From Sipunculus nudus (lineage: Eukaryota; Annelida; Sipuncula; Golfingiida; Sipunculidae), in the NCBI GenBank assembly GCA_026874595.1, contig CM049307.1:23658362-23722361 (forward strand): a DNA stretch of 64,000 nt, in the 5' to 3' direction. Position 1 is the stretch's first letter, and each line of letters starts with the position of its first letter. Below, piece by piece: positions 35,711 to 45,307 of this stretch. The position numbers were made by a program, and so were the translations under genes. The notes below the pieces were generated by a model. The model made no database searches, had not been told where the DNA came from, and was given only the letters and a program-made list of their open reading frames with translations.

Positions 35711-36485
35711 TAAGTGGCTTATTATGGTATATACGAGCATTTACGTCTTCACCAATGAAGGAACGATGGCAAACATGCGATACAATTTGTGATAACATAT
35801 TTTGATGTCCTTGCCCACTCTTACTAACTTAATGTAGAGTTGGTTAAATATGTTAACCGGGGATTGTTTGTTATATATATTACATAACTAAATTTCGAAT
35901 ATCTAAAAATTGATATTTTCTTGTATCAGTGGGCTCCACAGATATATAGTTCCATTTCTATGGGCAACATTTCTTTCAATGGTTCCACCGTTATAATTTT
36001 CTTTTATGAGTGTCTTTGATTGATGATTGAAGTCTGGCATTATATCTTTGCATATGCACACATACATATATCTTTTAGTTAGTATAATAAGTGTATCAAA
36101 AAAAGATTTTTTTTTGTGTTGTTCACGATAATAGTTGCTTTACTAAAGCAGTTTTCGAACAACGATATTCACATCTTTTATCTGTTTAATTATCTTTCTT
36201 ATTTCTTAATCATTTTGCTTTATTATATTTTATTTTTTTTAATAATAGGGTTGGTCTTTCTACCGAATATAGAATTTTGCATCGTTCTTGGTTCACCTAC
36301 CGCTATCAGATCGGTTATACTGCTCAAAGTTCACCGTGACAATCAGATGATTTAAATCGTCTTAATAAACAAATATTTCTTATCCTATTAGTTGGAACGG
36401 TGTCCAATATATCCATTAAACTACATTAATTTTATTTGAACTGGCATGTTACTCATAATACTGTATTTAGCTCCTGGCATATATA

Positions 36486-36731
36486 TAATATAAACTTTAT
36501 TTATTTTACATGGATTGTACAACTGGTTATTATAACTAATACGAGGCACTCTCCATGGCTCGGATGTTGGCGCTCGGTAGTCGGAAAGGGTGGAGGAAAC
36601 CGGAGGACCCGGAGAAAACCACCGACCTTGGACGGGCAACTACAACCCACTCTCATAGCCACACCGGGGATCGAACCCGGGTCGCCAGCGGAGAAAGCCA
36701 AGCGTTTTACCGCTCAGCTGTCCAGGCCCCT
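36486..36731 (-). mobile_element. tRNA-derived SINE, copy B
   Basis: Full-length on the minus strand. The tRNA-like head starts GGGGCCTGGACAGCTGAGCG and has a B box GGGTTCGATCCCC (complement at 36666-36678). The body carries GAGAGTGGGTTGTAGTTG, GGTCGGTGGTTTTCTCC and GGTTTCCTCC, and the tail is TGTACAATCCATGTAAAATA followed by AATAAAG. Copy C at 37210-37450 has the same layout in the opposite direction. A frame of 121 codons on the plus strand across it is not a gene. Confidence 0.8.
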
Positions 36732-37209
36732 CCTGGCATATAGGACCCAAGTTATATCAGAAGTAACCTTCTGTTACGGGCTGCTCTGCGGATTGTTGTG
36801 ACAATAAAAACATTTATCTTTCACTTCAGTGAAACAATTTGTGTTTGTGAAATCTACTTACAAATATCCGCCTTATATTATTAAGCTGAAAGAATAATTG
36901 AAGCAACTCATAGAAAATTGCTAGTTCCAAATTAAAGGTATATTTCACTTATTTTCTAAAAAAAAAAGGCTTCAGAAATAGACATTACCCCAGCTTTTTT
37001 TTATAAAATAGGCACATCCCTCCCCAATGTTTCTGTAAAGCAGCGTTTAAATCAGAGTCATTGTGCACTATAGAGGTCTTCTATCGCTGAGCTATCGCAA
37101 GGATGTCTCCCCCTAACGACCCTGAAATTTTGGTCTAGGTATAACACAAATATCAGGTGCAAATCTGTCATATATGACTATTATTCTCGCCAAAGGTGCG
37201 TACAGGTAA

Positions 37210-37450
37210 GGGGCCTTGACAGTCGGTGGAGAAAACACTCGGCTCTCTCCGCTGGCGACCCGGGTCTGATCCCCGTTGTGGCCATGAGAGTGGGTTGTAG
37301 TTGTCCGTCCAAGGTCAGTGGTTTTCTCTGGATTCTCCGGTTTCCTCCACCTCTACAGACTACCGAGCGCCATGATAAGTGCCATTGAGAGTGCCTTGAT
37401 TAGTTTTTAACAATTTGTACAATCCATGGAAAATAAATAAGTTTATATAT
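37210..37450 (+). mobile_element. tRNA-derived SINE, copy C
   Basis: Plus-strand copy starting GGGGCCTTGACAG, with B box GGGTCTGATCCCCG (one change from the GGTTCGATCC core), body TGGCCATGAGAGTGGGTTGT through CCGGTTTCCTCCACC and ACTACCGAGCGCC, and tail TTGTACAATCCATGG, AAAATAAATAA. It lies 0.5 kb from copy B in opposite orientation, inside the long inverted repeat. Confidence 0.8.
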
Positions 37451-37899
37451 AGTGGAAAATCTACAGTATTAGAGATCCAGCGCAAACAATGAGCGCAAGA
37501 TAAAAAAGAAAGCATACCCTAGAGTGGGGCATGAGAGGCTTATTATTTTATCAATTCAACATAAGAAAAGGAAGCTTTGAATTTTAATTGACACTTCTTT
37601 AAGTACTCCCTTAAGCTTGAGTTTTTTTTATTATAAAATTTATGCTGTTGAAAATATATAAACAGAAAGGTTGGTGGTTTAATCTTTCTTTACAATTCGC
37701 CATAAAATTTTTGTTTTGTTTTGTTTGCATTTGTTTCCGCTTCAGGGGCAAAAGGCTAACATATGATCTGACAATTCAGTTTAGAAATGCATTCACTGTG
37801 ATTATAAATACTGAAAATATGAAATTTTTCTTGGATAAAACGTTATGTTTTAAAGCACATCTTCCAAAATCACTATTTTTTTCAAATAAATGATAAATG

Positions 37900-38237
37900 A
37901 TTAAAATACAAAAGCGGTCATATCTCCCTACAGAAATATAGTATTTCGTCTAAATTTATTTTAAAACACAGCTAAGACATTGTAAAATGTATCCAAGTAT
38001 AACATACAACAATATGTGCATGGATGTAAGTGATGAGATAGAAGTGTACGATGTGAGCGTATAAATACGCAATATATATGTAGAAAAAATCACAAATAAG
38101 AATATTTTATCCAAAATACACTTAATTTTACACTTTTTTGTACCTAGTGTCATCAAACCAATAATTTTACTTACTTAAGTACCGTGGTTGGAACTGGTGG
38201 GAATGAAATAAGGATTTGTAATGTCATTTAGTGTCTA
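37900..38237 (-). repeat. Right arm of long inverted repeat
   Basis: Reverse complement of 35395-35710. It ends only about 75 bp before the LTR retrotransposon begins, so the two insertions are close neighbours but not nested. Confidence 0.65.
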
Positions 38238-38310
38238 TGTCATCATACCTTTAGTTTTGTTTACTTTGGGACTCGGTTAACGGAAATGAGGATTCGTATT
38301 ATCGTATTTG

Positions 38311-38315
38311 TTCAA
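38311..38315 (+). other. Target site duplication TTCAA, left
   Basis: TTCAA directly precedes the left LTR and is repeated at 45062-45066 directly after the right LTR. A 5-bp duplication is normal for Ty3/gypsy integrases and confirms the element as one intact insertion. Confidence 0.95.
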
Positions 38316-39437
38316 TGTCACCCCTAACTTAACATGAAAACTTTACAACGGATATATCCTATAAAACAATAGGATGGGTTAACGCTCGCCACTTGATTTC
38401 ATTAATCAAGAAATTAGATCCCGGTCATTACAGGTGACATTTCCAGGTTCTTTTAAGGACGTGTATAAAAAATACCAGACAATCATACACCCAGATCAAT
38501 AGAAACCATGAGACATGAGGTTAAATTCACAAATATATTCAAGACAATACTTACAGAGACACAAGTGTGAGTGTGTGCGTTGATGTGTCAATACGACAGT
38601 TCTTCACATTAAAAATACAGGATATTTACTGAGTCCGTGGTTTGTATAAAAACCAATAAAGTCCAGTTCCTTCAGAGATCTCTGGTTACTGTTTTGTGTA
38701 GAATCTAGCGTGTGGTTAGCAGCATATAGTCTTTCTGAGTTTAGCGATCTTCAACTGATCTTGCTTGTCAGCGACCCGGGTAGGTTCACGTTCACATGCA
38801 TGCAATAGCGCCCTTTGTTTACGTAGAGCTTAGAGTCCTTGACCTTGCTCTTGTAGCAACGGTTTCACGGCTTACGGCGGTTATGTATCTAGGTCAAGCT
38901 GAACTAGGCCGGCAGGTAACGAGCGCTCTCTCTCTATATCGCCAATACGAAGCTCTGTCGGCAGCACGGCTGAGTTCTCATGAGCTGGGTCTTTGCCTCA
39001 TGTAGAAGCTTGCTTCTATGCCGTTCCTGGCGTTTCAATGTTCCTACTCCCGTTCGTGCGTGCTGCCACCTCAAGCTTCAAGACCCAACTGAAGGCAGCT
39101 TCCAGCGTCTCTCCCTGAACTCTGACGTCACAATCGTCGTCACAATACGGCGATCCGGTTCTCTGATTGGCTTATGGCTCAAGTGTCCCATATAAGGTTA
39201 TATGTGACCTGGTTTGACTGCTAGCGTCACCTTGGCGACCCACATACGATGCGTGACACGGATAAATCAGCTGATAGCCGATGGGATTTCATCCAAGAAT
39301 ACACAATATATATATATATACAATCAAGACCTGTCAACGCTTTAGGATGACGCTTCACGTCAATATCAATAGAGAACAGACTTCGTTAAACTATGATACA
39401 AAACACCGTACATATTGTCACCTATTGTTTGGTGACA
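38316..39437 (-). repeat. 3' LTR of the retrotransposon
   Basis: 1122 bp, bounded by the perfect inverted ends TGTCACC and GGTGACA. It contains a palindromic CRE-like TGACGTCA at 39123-39130 and a CCAAT box on the element strand at 39166-39170, both also in the other LTR. A TA microsatellite near 39307 is 2 bp shorter than in the 5' LTR. Short frames on the plus strand (38796-39195) are shared by both LTRs but are on the wrong strand for the element. Confidence 0.95.
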
Positions 39438-39440
39438 TCA

Positions 39441-39452
39441 CCCCCTCCTTTT
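39441..39452 (-). promoter_or_regulatory. Polypurine tract
   Basis: Element strand reads AAAAGGAGGGGG, ending 3 bp before the 3' LTR. This is the expected site of plus-strand DNA priming. Confidence 0.8.
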
Positions 39453-39657
39453 AAAGAAAATACACAGTATTTTCTCGATACATCGTATCGTTCTATCTTA
39501 CAGGGTCCAGCTAAACATATTTACATGTAGCAATACATAGCAATACATAAGGGTCATGTAACAAGTTGTCATTAGTACATGCCCACGGTCTATGACACAG
39601 GGCAAAATCTTGTACATGTTTAGACTTAACTGGCTAAACATTATAGCTCATTACATC

Positions 39658-40274
39658 CTAACACTCAGGCAGTCTGCTAAGAAAATCAGGTCCATGGTTT
39701 AGTTTACCTGACACTGCTTCAATATCAAATCTAAACTCTTGTAGAACCAGTGCCCATCTCATTACTCTCTTATTAGCACATTTTGATTTGCTAATACACT
39801 TTAATGGTTTGTGGTCGGTCTGAATGGTGAACGGTCTACAAGCCAGGTACATCTCAATTTTCTGTACAGACCATACAATTGCTAATGACTCTTTCTCGAT
39901 GGTGGAGTAATTTCTCTCCCTGGGCAATAGTTTACGACTGGCATAAGCTACTGGGTGCATGATCCCCTCGTGTCTTTGCATCAGGATACAGCCAATACCC
40001 ACATCAGATGCATCACATTTCAAATAAAATCGTTTACTGAAATCAGGTAGCTTCAGTATGGGAGGGTCTGACAGTTTAGCCTTTAGAGAACAGTACGCGT
40101 TCTCGTGTACGGGTTTCCAGTCTAGTTTGTTAGGTTGACCTTTACGCGTTAGATCAGTCAAGGGCACCGCTATTTCCGCATAGTTTGGCACGAATTTTCG
40201 ATAGTACCCTGTAAGACCTAGGAATGCTCGCAAAGCCTTCTTTGTCTTAGGTCTATCAGTGCTCTGTTTCCCCG
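39658..40274 (-). pseudogene. pol: pol remnant: RT thumb and RNase H
   Basis: Frame from a stop at 40276-40278 to TAG at 39658-39660. It opens with the conserved post-palm segment (TKKALRAFLGLTGYYRKF), that is, the thumb/connection of reverse transcriptase, and continues into a complete RNase H. Counting from the Leu codon at 40233, D74 (CDASDVG), E115 (TIEKESLAIV), D140 (TDHKPL) and D183 (GPDFLSR) fit the four catalytic acids. Fingers and palm, including the YxDD active site, are absent: upstream sequence is already the end of the integrase frame, which overlaps by about 19 bp in another frame. The deletion destroys reverse transcription by this copy. Confidence 0.9.
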
Positions 40275-42136
40275 TCTACACCGTCAGGATCATGTATAGA
40301 ATCAGGTGCGCCCTTGGCTACCGCTGCCAGAATATGCTGGGGCTCGTTTCTAGCATGGTACCGTTTCAGCATATTCACGTGGAAGGTTTTAACCTTATCG
40401 CCAATCTTAATCCGATAGTCTAAGTCCCCAACCCTGTTTACAATAGTATAGGGGCCTTTCCACTGTACCATTAATTTGTTCCGCTCCGTCGGGAGTAACA
40501 AAAAAACTTCGTCTCCGGCCTCAAACCTGCGCGTGCATTTACCTCTATCATATAACAGTCTGTGTCTGTTCGCTGGTTTGTTCAACGCCTCTCTAGCTAA
40601 CGCGCATGTGTCGCTTAGTTTGTCTTGTAGGTCCAGGATGTATTGGTACGTGGTTTTAGTCTCGACGCTAGTATCTCGCTTGGTCCACAGATCCCTTAGA
40701 ATCCGCATCGGTCCTCTAACGATCCTACCATAGAGCAACTCAAAGGGTGAGAACCCTGTGCTCTCATGTGGCGCTTCTCGGTACGCAAAAAGCACGGCGC
40801 TGAGGTACCGATCCCAATCTCGCGGTCTTTCCTCGCACATCCGTTTCAACATTAACTTTAACGTTCCATTGAATCTCTCCACCATTCCGTTGCACATAGG
40901 ATGGTAAGGAGTAGTGGTGAGCTGTCTTACAGACAAAACACGGCTAACTTCTCGCATGAGGTCTGACGTAAATTGTGTTCCCATGTCAGTAAGCACCTCT
41001 GACGGCACTCCTAACCGCGCATAAATATCAACTAGCGCATCAGCCACAGAGACTGTATCTATGTTCTTTAAAGCAACAGCCTCCGGATATCTAGTGGCAT
41101 AATCCATAACGGTCAGAATATACCTGTGACCTCTCTCAGACGCTGGATGGATCGGCCCAACCAGATCCATCGAAATTCTACGCCAGGGCTCATCAATTAA
41201 TGGCATCTGGCCTAACGTAGCTCCAGGCACCTTGCCTTTCGGTATGGTTTTCTGGCAAATGGGACAAGACTTGCAAAACTCAGCAATGTCATTATACATC
41301 CCTTTCCAGAAAAACTGAGTTCTCACGCGGTCGTGCGTTTTGTCTATGCCCTGATGGCCCGCCATAACCGCTTCGTGGCCCATCCTCATTACGTCGTACC
41401 GTAACGTCTGAGGTACCACCACTCGAGATCCATCTTGATCTCCCCGTTTATCACTCACAACCCGAACTAAATATCCGTCCTCAATTCTAAATGGACTATC
41501 ATTTCTAGCCTCTCTAGCTAGCCTCCAATACGGCGCTAAAGACCCATCCTCCTCCTGCGCCTTCAAAAATTCGGCCGGACTCACATCGGCAACTGGGCTT
41601 GCAACATTCAAGCTACGCGTCGGTATCTGTTTCTCTCGTGCAGCGCTCCGTGTCTCCACCGCGGACGACACCTCCTTTTGTGACTCTACACCGTCACACA
41701 CTATGCCTGAGGACCGCTCAGACTTCCACGTCGGGTCCGGATCATACGGATCACGCGCTCCCGCTACGTTACCTAGCGCTAAATCACATACAGCATCCCC
41801 GACCACCATTGCCTCGATAGTACCGACAAAGTACGCACAGTCCACATTAATCCTAGCCGTAGGAAATTGTCTTACAGACCCGTCGAACAACCTACACTCG
41901 ACCTGGTGTCCGGTGAACTGATTCGGCTCCACGTACGACTCACGTATTCCTGCCGAGGAACATCCCGAATCCCGCAGCACCCTCGCTGACTTACCATTCA
42001 CCAGCCCTTCACACACAGGTAACGAGATTCCGCCTTCTGTCTGGGCAGCAAATCCTAACGACTGACTCGGACTCTCTACTTCCGGTTTCACCGCACCGAC
42101 TGTCTCCGTTTCCGCCTCGACTACTGCCATTGACAT
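40256..42136 (-). CDS. pol: pol: aspartic protease and integrase
   Basis: 626 codons from the first Met; the frame is open up to the gag stop at 42185. Protease: DSG at residues 56-58 (VLRDSGCSSAG). Integrase: zinc-binding H254, H261, C291, C294; catalytic D324 (SMDLVGP), D384 (LTDMGTQF) and E420 (NGMVERF), with 35 residues between the last two; a GPY motif at 561-563 in the C-terminal domain. Protease directly followed by integrase, with RT after it, is the Gmr1-type order. The second catalytic block has DMG where most relatives have DRG, a possible defect. No internal stop or frameshift. Confidence 0.92.
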   Translation of the reverse strand: MSMAVVEAETETVGAVKPEVESPSQSLGFAAQTEGGISLPVCEGLVNGKSARVLRDSGCSSAGIRESYVEPNQFTGHQVECRLFDGSVRQFPTARINVDCAYFVGTIEAMVVGDAVCDLALGNVAGARDPYDPDPTWKSERSSGIVCDGVESQKEVSSAVETRSAAREKQIPTRSLNVASPVADVSPAEFLKAQEEDGSLAPYWRLAREARNDSPFRIEDGYLVRVVSDKRGDQDGSRVVVPQTLRYDVMRMGHEAVMAGHQGIDKTHDRVRTQFFWKGMYNDIAEFCKSCPICQKTIPKGKVPGATLGQMPLIDEPWRRISMDLVGPIHPASERGHRYILTVMDYATRYPEAVALKNIDTVSVADALVDIYARLGVPSEVLTDMGTQFTSDLMREVSRVLSVRQLTTTPYHPMCNGMVERFNGTLKLMLKRMCEERPRDWDRYLSAVLFAYREAPHESTGFSPFELLYGRIVRGPMRILRDLWTKRDTSVETKTTYQYILDLQDKLSDTCALAREALNKPANRHRLLYDRGKCTRRFEAGDEVFLLLPTERNKLMVQWKGPYTIVNRVGDLDYRIKIGDKVKTFHVNMLKRYHARNEPQHILAAVAKGAPDSIHDPDGVDGETEH

Positions 42137-42184
42137 AGTCTCCGGTTTCTGTTTTGGGTTATACGGGGGGCTAAAATTAGTCCT

Positions 42185-43216
42185 TTACCTCTGCTGATCG
42201 CCAGCAGCACCCCCTACTTGAGGGGAAGACCTAGGCCTCGACCGGGCACTAGTCTTACATTCCCGCGCCTTATGTCCCAGTTCATTACATAAATAACATC
42301 TGATGCCTCCTGATGGCTTAAATGTCTGACCGTCCGGACTGCGCTCAACCTCTCGCTTCTCTCTAGGCTGAGATACCGGTTGCGCTGGACGCGGCACATT
42401 ATTGCCATAACGAGGACCTGCTGTAAGGCTGTGTACACCGTGAGCCTCCGTATAACTCTCGGCTAAGTCTACCATACTATCAAAGTCACGACACCGTCTC
42501 TCTTTCAAAAACATAGAGAGATCCCTACTACAGCAGTTTACGAACTGCTCACACATCAACAGGTTAACTACCCCGTCGTAGTCACCTCCGACCCCTGCCA
42601 TCCCTATCCAATGGTCTAGGTATCCACTCAGTCTCACCGCAAACTGACTCGGCGTTTCGCCTCGCTCAGGCCTACAAGTCCGAAACTTGTGTCGATAACC
42701 CTCTTCGGTCATTTGGTATCGCTTTAACAAGGCTATCTTTAACTTATCGTAATCCATGGCCTCACTAACCGATAACTGTGTGTAAGTCCCTAGCGCCTTA
42801 CCCCGCAGTAACGGACTCAGGTGTAACGCCCAATTCTCCCTATCATAGCCTTGACATACAGCTAATCGTTCAAATCGCTCAAGAAACGCATCTAGCTGAT
42901 CGTGAGCCTCATCAAAAGGTGGAAGCTGGATTTTCGGGAATACATCCCTACTTCTCTCTTCTTTAACCCCAGAGTCAGACTTTAACCTTAGAACCTCTAA
43001 TTCGTGGGCTCTAACCTCTCGCTCGCGCTCTAATTCCCGCTGCTCACGCTCTAATTCCCGCTCTAATTCCCGCTGTTCCTTCTCTATTTCATGTTGCCTG
43101 GCTCTTTCCTCACGTTCTTCATCCGCACGCCATCTAGCCTCAACATAATCTTGTAAAGCCTGGTCCTTAAGCCCCAAGGCCTGTCCGCATCTAACAAGTG
43201 ACTCTAACGTTTCCAT
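42185..43216 (-). CDS. gag: gag polyprotein with CCHC knuckle
   Basis: 343 codons. Residues about 25-80 are an almost unbroken E/R/Q-rich coiled coil (EKEQRELERELEREQRELER type). Residues 100-260 form the capsid-like helical region (for example FPKIQLPPFDEA, then the FRTCRPERGETPSQFAVRLS segment with the family's typical spacing). The C-terminus has one zinc knuckle C307-x2-C310-x4-H315-x4-C320. It ends in TAA at 42187-42185, in the same frame as pol. The start is the first Met after the leader. Expected to form the particle and bind element RNA. Confidence 0.93.
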   Translation of the reverse strand: METLESLVRCGQALGLKDQALQDYVEARWRADEEREERARQHEIEKEQRELERELEREQRELEREREVRAHELEVLRLKSDSGVKEERSRDVFPKIQLPPFDEAHDQLDAFLERFERLAVCQGYDRENWALHLSPLLRGKALGTYTQLSVSEAMDYDKLKIALLKRYQMTEEGYRHKFRTCRPERGETPSQFAVRLSGYLDHWIGMAGVGGDYDGVVNLLMCEQFVNCCSRDLSMFLKERRCRDFDSMVDLAESYTEAHGVHSLTAGPRYGNNVPRPAQPVSQPREKREVERSPDGQTFKPSGGIRCYLCNELGHKARECKTSARSRPRSSPQVGGAAGDQQR

Positions 43217-43914
43217 GGTAACGCTCTAACCTAGTAAGATTCCAGTATCTAGTAATATCCGCTCTTAAAAATCTGTAAATACGTACTGTTAAAGCCAACC
43301 TAACGAACCGGCGGTATCCGTACAATAACACTACGGTAGCTCTACGCATCAAAATTCTACTTATACGGACGGACGGACGGAAGGTCGGACGAAGGGTCAG
43401 ACGGATGGACGGATGGATATCAAGATATCAATAAACACCATGCACCTATGATTACCATGCCAATCGGGAGGGGTAAACTTACCTGTCAAGAGACCCTACC
43501 ACGTGACCAATCACAAACTAGTGTAGAAAAAATTATACCAGGGCGTATCTAACAACATCAAAAATTTTCACTCTAATCTGGGTTTATATCAACCCAATAA
43601 TGATGTCCAGGTATCACTGAACTAGCATTACTCACAAAACATGCATGTGTTCTAGCCAAATCTACAAGGTATATGCCGATCTTGAAACAATGTTGTGCTT
43701 CAGGTAATATTCTCACTGAATAAATATTAACTCCTAACAGTGGGGTAATTTCATTGTGCAAGTATACACTACAACATCAGTTTGGTGTCATTTCCAATTA
43801 TTAATTCAGATCAACTCTAGTTTGAGTATATGAATGTCTGGTTTCAGTACTGTTTTCTCAGTTCAAAACTTCTGAAACTTACTGTAATTAGCCAGTTTTT
43901 TTAAGGCTAATTAT
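43217..43914 (-). promoter_or_regulatory. Long leader with splice donor
   Basis: About 0.7 kb between primer site and gag start. It contains an ACGGACGG-type minisatellite (43369-43420, read on the plus strand) and, on the element strand, a consensus splice donor GACAG|GTAAGT with GT at 43482-43481. A leader this long with a good donor could support spliced subgenomic RNA, but no env-like frame exists downstream in this copy. Confidence 0.5.
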
Positions 43915-43932
43915 ATCCTGGCACGCTCGCCA
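43915..43932 (-). promoter_or_regulatory. tRNA primer binding site
   Basis: Five bases after the 5' LTR the element strand reads TGGCGAGCGTGCCAGGAT. Its complement, ATCCTGGCACGCTCGCCA, has the shape of a tRNA 3' end (CCA, discriminator G, 7-bp acceptor strand, T-stem beginning at C61). It resembles animal tRNA-Arg ends, which carry TCCTGGC and CTCGCCA. The amino acid assignment is tentative. Confidence 0.75.
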
Positions 43933-43937
43933 TACAA

Positions 43938-45061
43938 TGTCACCCCTAACTTAACATGAAAACTTTACAACGGATATATCCTATAAAACAATAGGATGGG
44001 TTAACGCTCGCCACTTGATTTCATTAATCAAGAAATTAGATCCCGGTCATTACAGGTGACATTTCCAGGTTCTTTTAAGGACGTGTATAAAAAATGCCAG
44101 ACAATCATACACCCAGATCAATAGAAACTATGAGACATGAGGTTAAATTCACAAATATATTCAAGACAATACTTACAGAGACACAAGTGTGAGTGTGTGC
44201 GTTGATGTGTCAATACGACAGTTCTTCACATTAAAAATACAGGATATTTACTGAGTCCGTGGTTTGTATAAAAACCAATAAAGTCCAGTTCCTTCAGAGA
44301 TCTCTGGTTACTGTTTTGTGTAGAATCTAGCGTGTGGTTAGCAGCATATAGTCTTTCTGAGTTTAGCGATCTTCAACTGATCTTGCTTGTCAGCGACCCG
44401 GGTAGGTTCACGTTCACATGCATGCAATAGCGCCCTTTGTTTACGTAGAGCTTAGAGTCCTTGACCTTGCTCTTGTAGCAACGGTTTCACGGCTTACGGC
44501 GGTTATGTATCTAGGTCAAGCTGAACTAGGCCGGCAGGTAACGAGCGCTCTCTCTCTATATCGCCAATACGAAGCTCTTTCGGCAGCACGGCTGAGTTCT
44601 TATGAGCTGGGTCCTTGCTTCATGTAGAAGCTTGCTTCTATGCCGTTCCTGGCGTTTCAATGTTCCTACTCCCGTTCGTGCGTGCTGCCGCCTCAAGCTT
44701 CAAGACCCAACTGAAGGCAGCTTCCAGCGTCTCTCCCTGAACTCTGACGTCACAATCGTCGTCACAATACGGCGATCCGGTTCTCTGATTGGCTTATGGC
44801 TCAAGTGTCCCATATAAGGTTATATGTGACCTGGTTTGACTGCTAGCGTCACCTTGGCGACCCATATACGATGCGTGACACGGATAAATCAGCTGATAGC
44901 CGATGGGATTTCATCCAAGAATACACAATATATATATATATATACAATCAAGACCTGTCAACGCTTTAGGATGACGCTTCACGTCAATATCAATAGAGAA
45001 CAGACTTCGTTAAACTATGATACAAAACACCGTACATATTGTCACCTATTGTCTGGTGACA
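43938..45061 (-). repeat. 5' LTR of the retrotransposon
   Basis: 1124 bp, same ends as the 3' LTR and better than 99 percent identical. The promoter for element RNA should lie here; it has the same CRE-like and CCAAT motifs. Confidence 0.95.
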
Positions 45062-45066
45062 TTCAA
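45062..45066 (+). other. Target site duplication TTCAA, right
   Basis: Identical to 38311-38315; see the retrotransposon entry. Confidence 0.95.
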
Positions 45067-45307
45067 ATTTACAATTTTTTAAAATGAAATGTCACTCCGT
45101 GTATAAGAAAAACGCAAAAAATGTATATTTCACTTCGGCTGATTTTGAAGACTTTTAGTACGTCAAAAGACATACCTGACAACAATGCAAAGTGCAAACA
45201 GAAATTCTGTTTCAAATATTTTGACCTTTCACTAATTCTGCTGGCCTAGATGGTAAAATAACACATATTCAGCAGGTGGCAAGGCAGGAAGCTAATTTAT
45301 TTATTAA

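Larger units (their letters stand above)
38316..45061 (-). mobile_element. Ty3/gypsy LTR retrotransposon, Gmr1-like order
   Basis: Complete 6746-bp insertion on the minus strand. Order in its own direction: 5' LTR (43938-45061), primer site, 0.7-kb leader, gag, protease-integrase, RT thumb plus RNase H, polypurine tract, 3' LTR (38316-39437). The sequences are Ty3/gypsy-like but integrase precedes RT/RNase H, an order known in the Gmr1 group of Ty3/gypsy elements and otherwise typical of Ty1/copia. The catalytic part of RT is deleted, so the copy needs help in trans. The LTRs differ by about nine substitutions (eight transitions) and a TA indel, under 1 percent, indicating a recent insertion. 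Confidence 0.92.

Noticed and set aside
36436..36801. 121-codon plus frame
   Set aside because: It runs antisense through SINE copy B; similar frames arise from the GC-rich SINE body.
38796..39195. Plus-strand frames of 69 and 71 codons, repeated at 44418-44817
   Set aside because: They lie in both LTRs on the strand opposite to the element. Conservation is explained by the LTRs being recent duplicates, not by selection on protein.
40476..41921. Plus-strand frames over pol
   Set aside because: Shadows of the long minus-strand protease-integrase frame.
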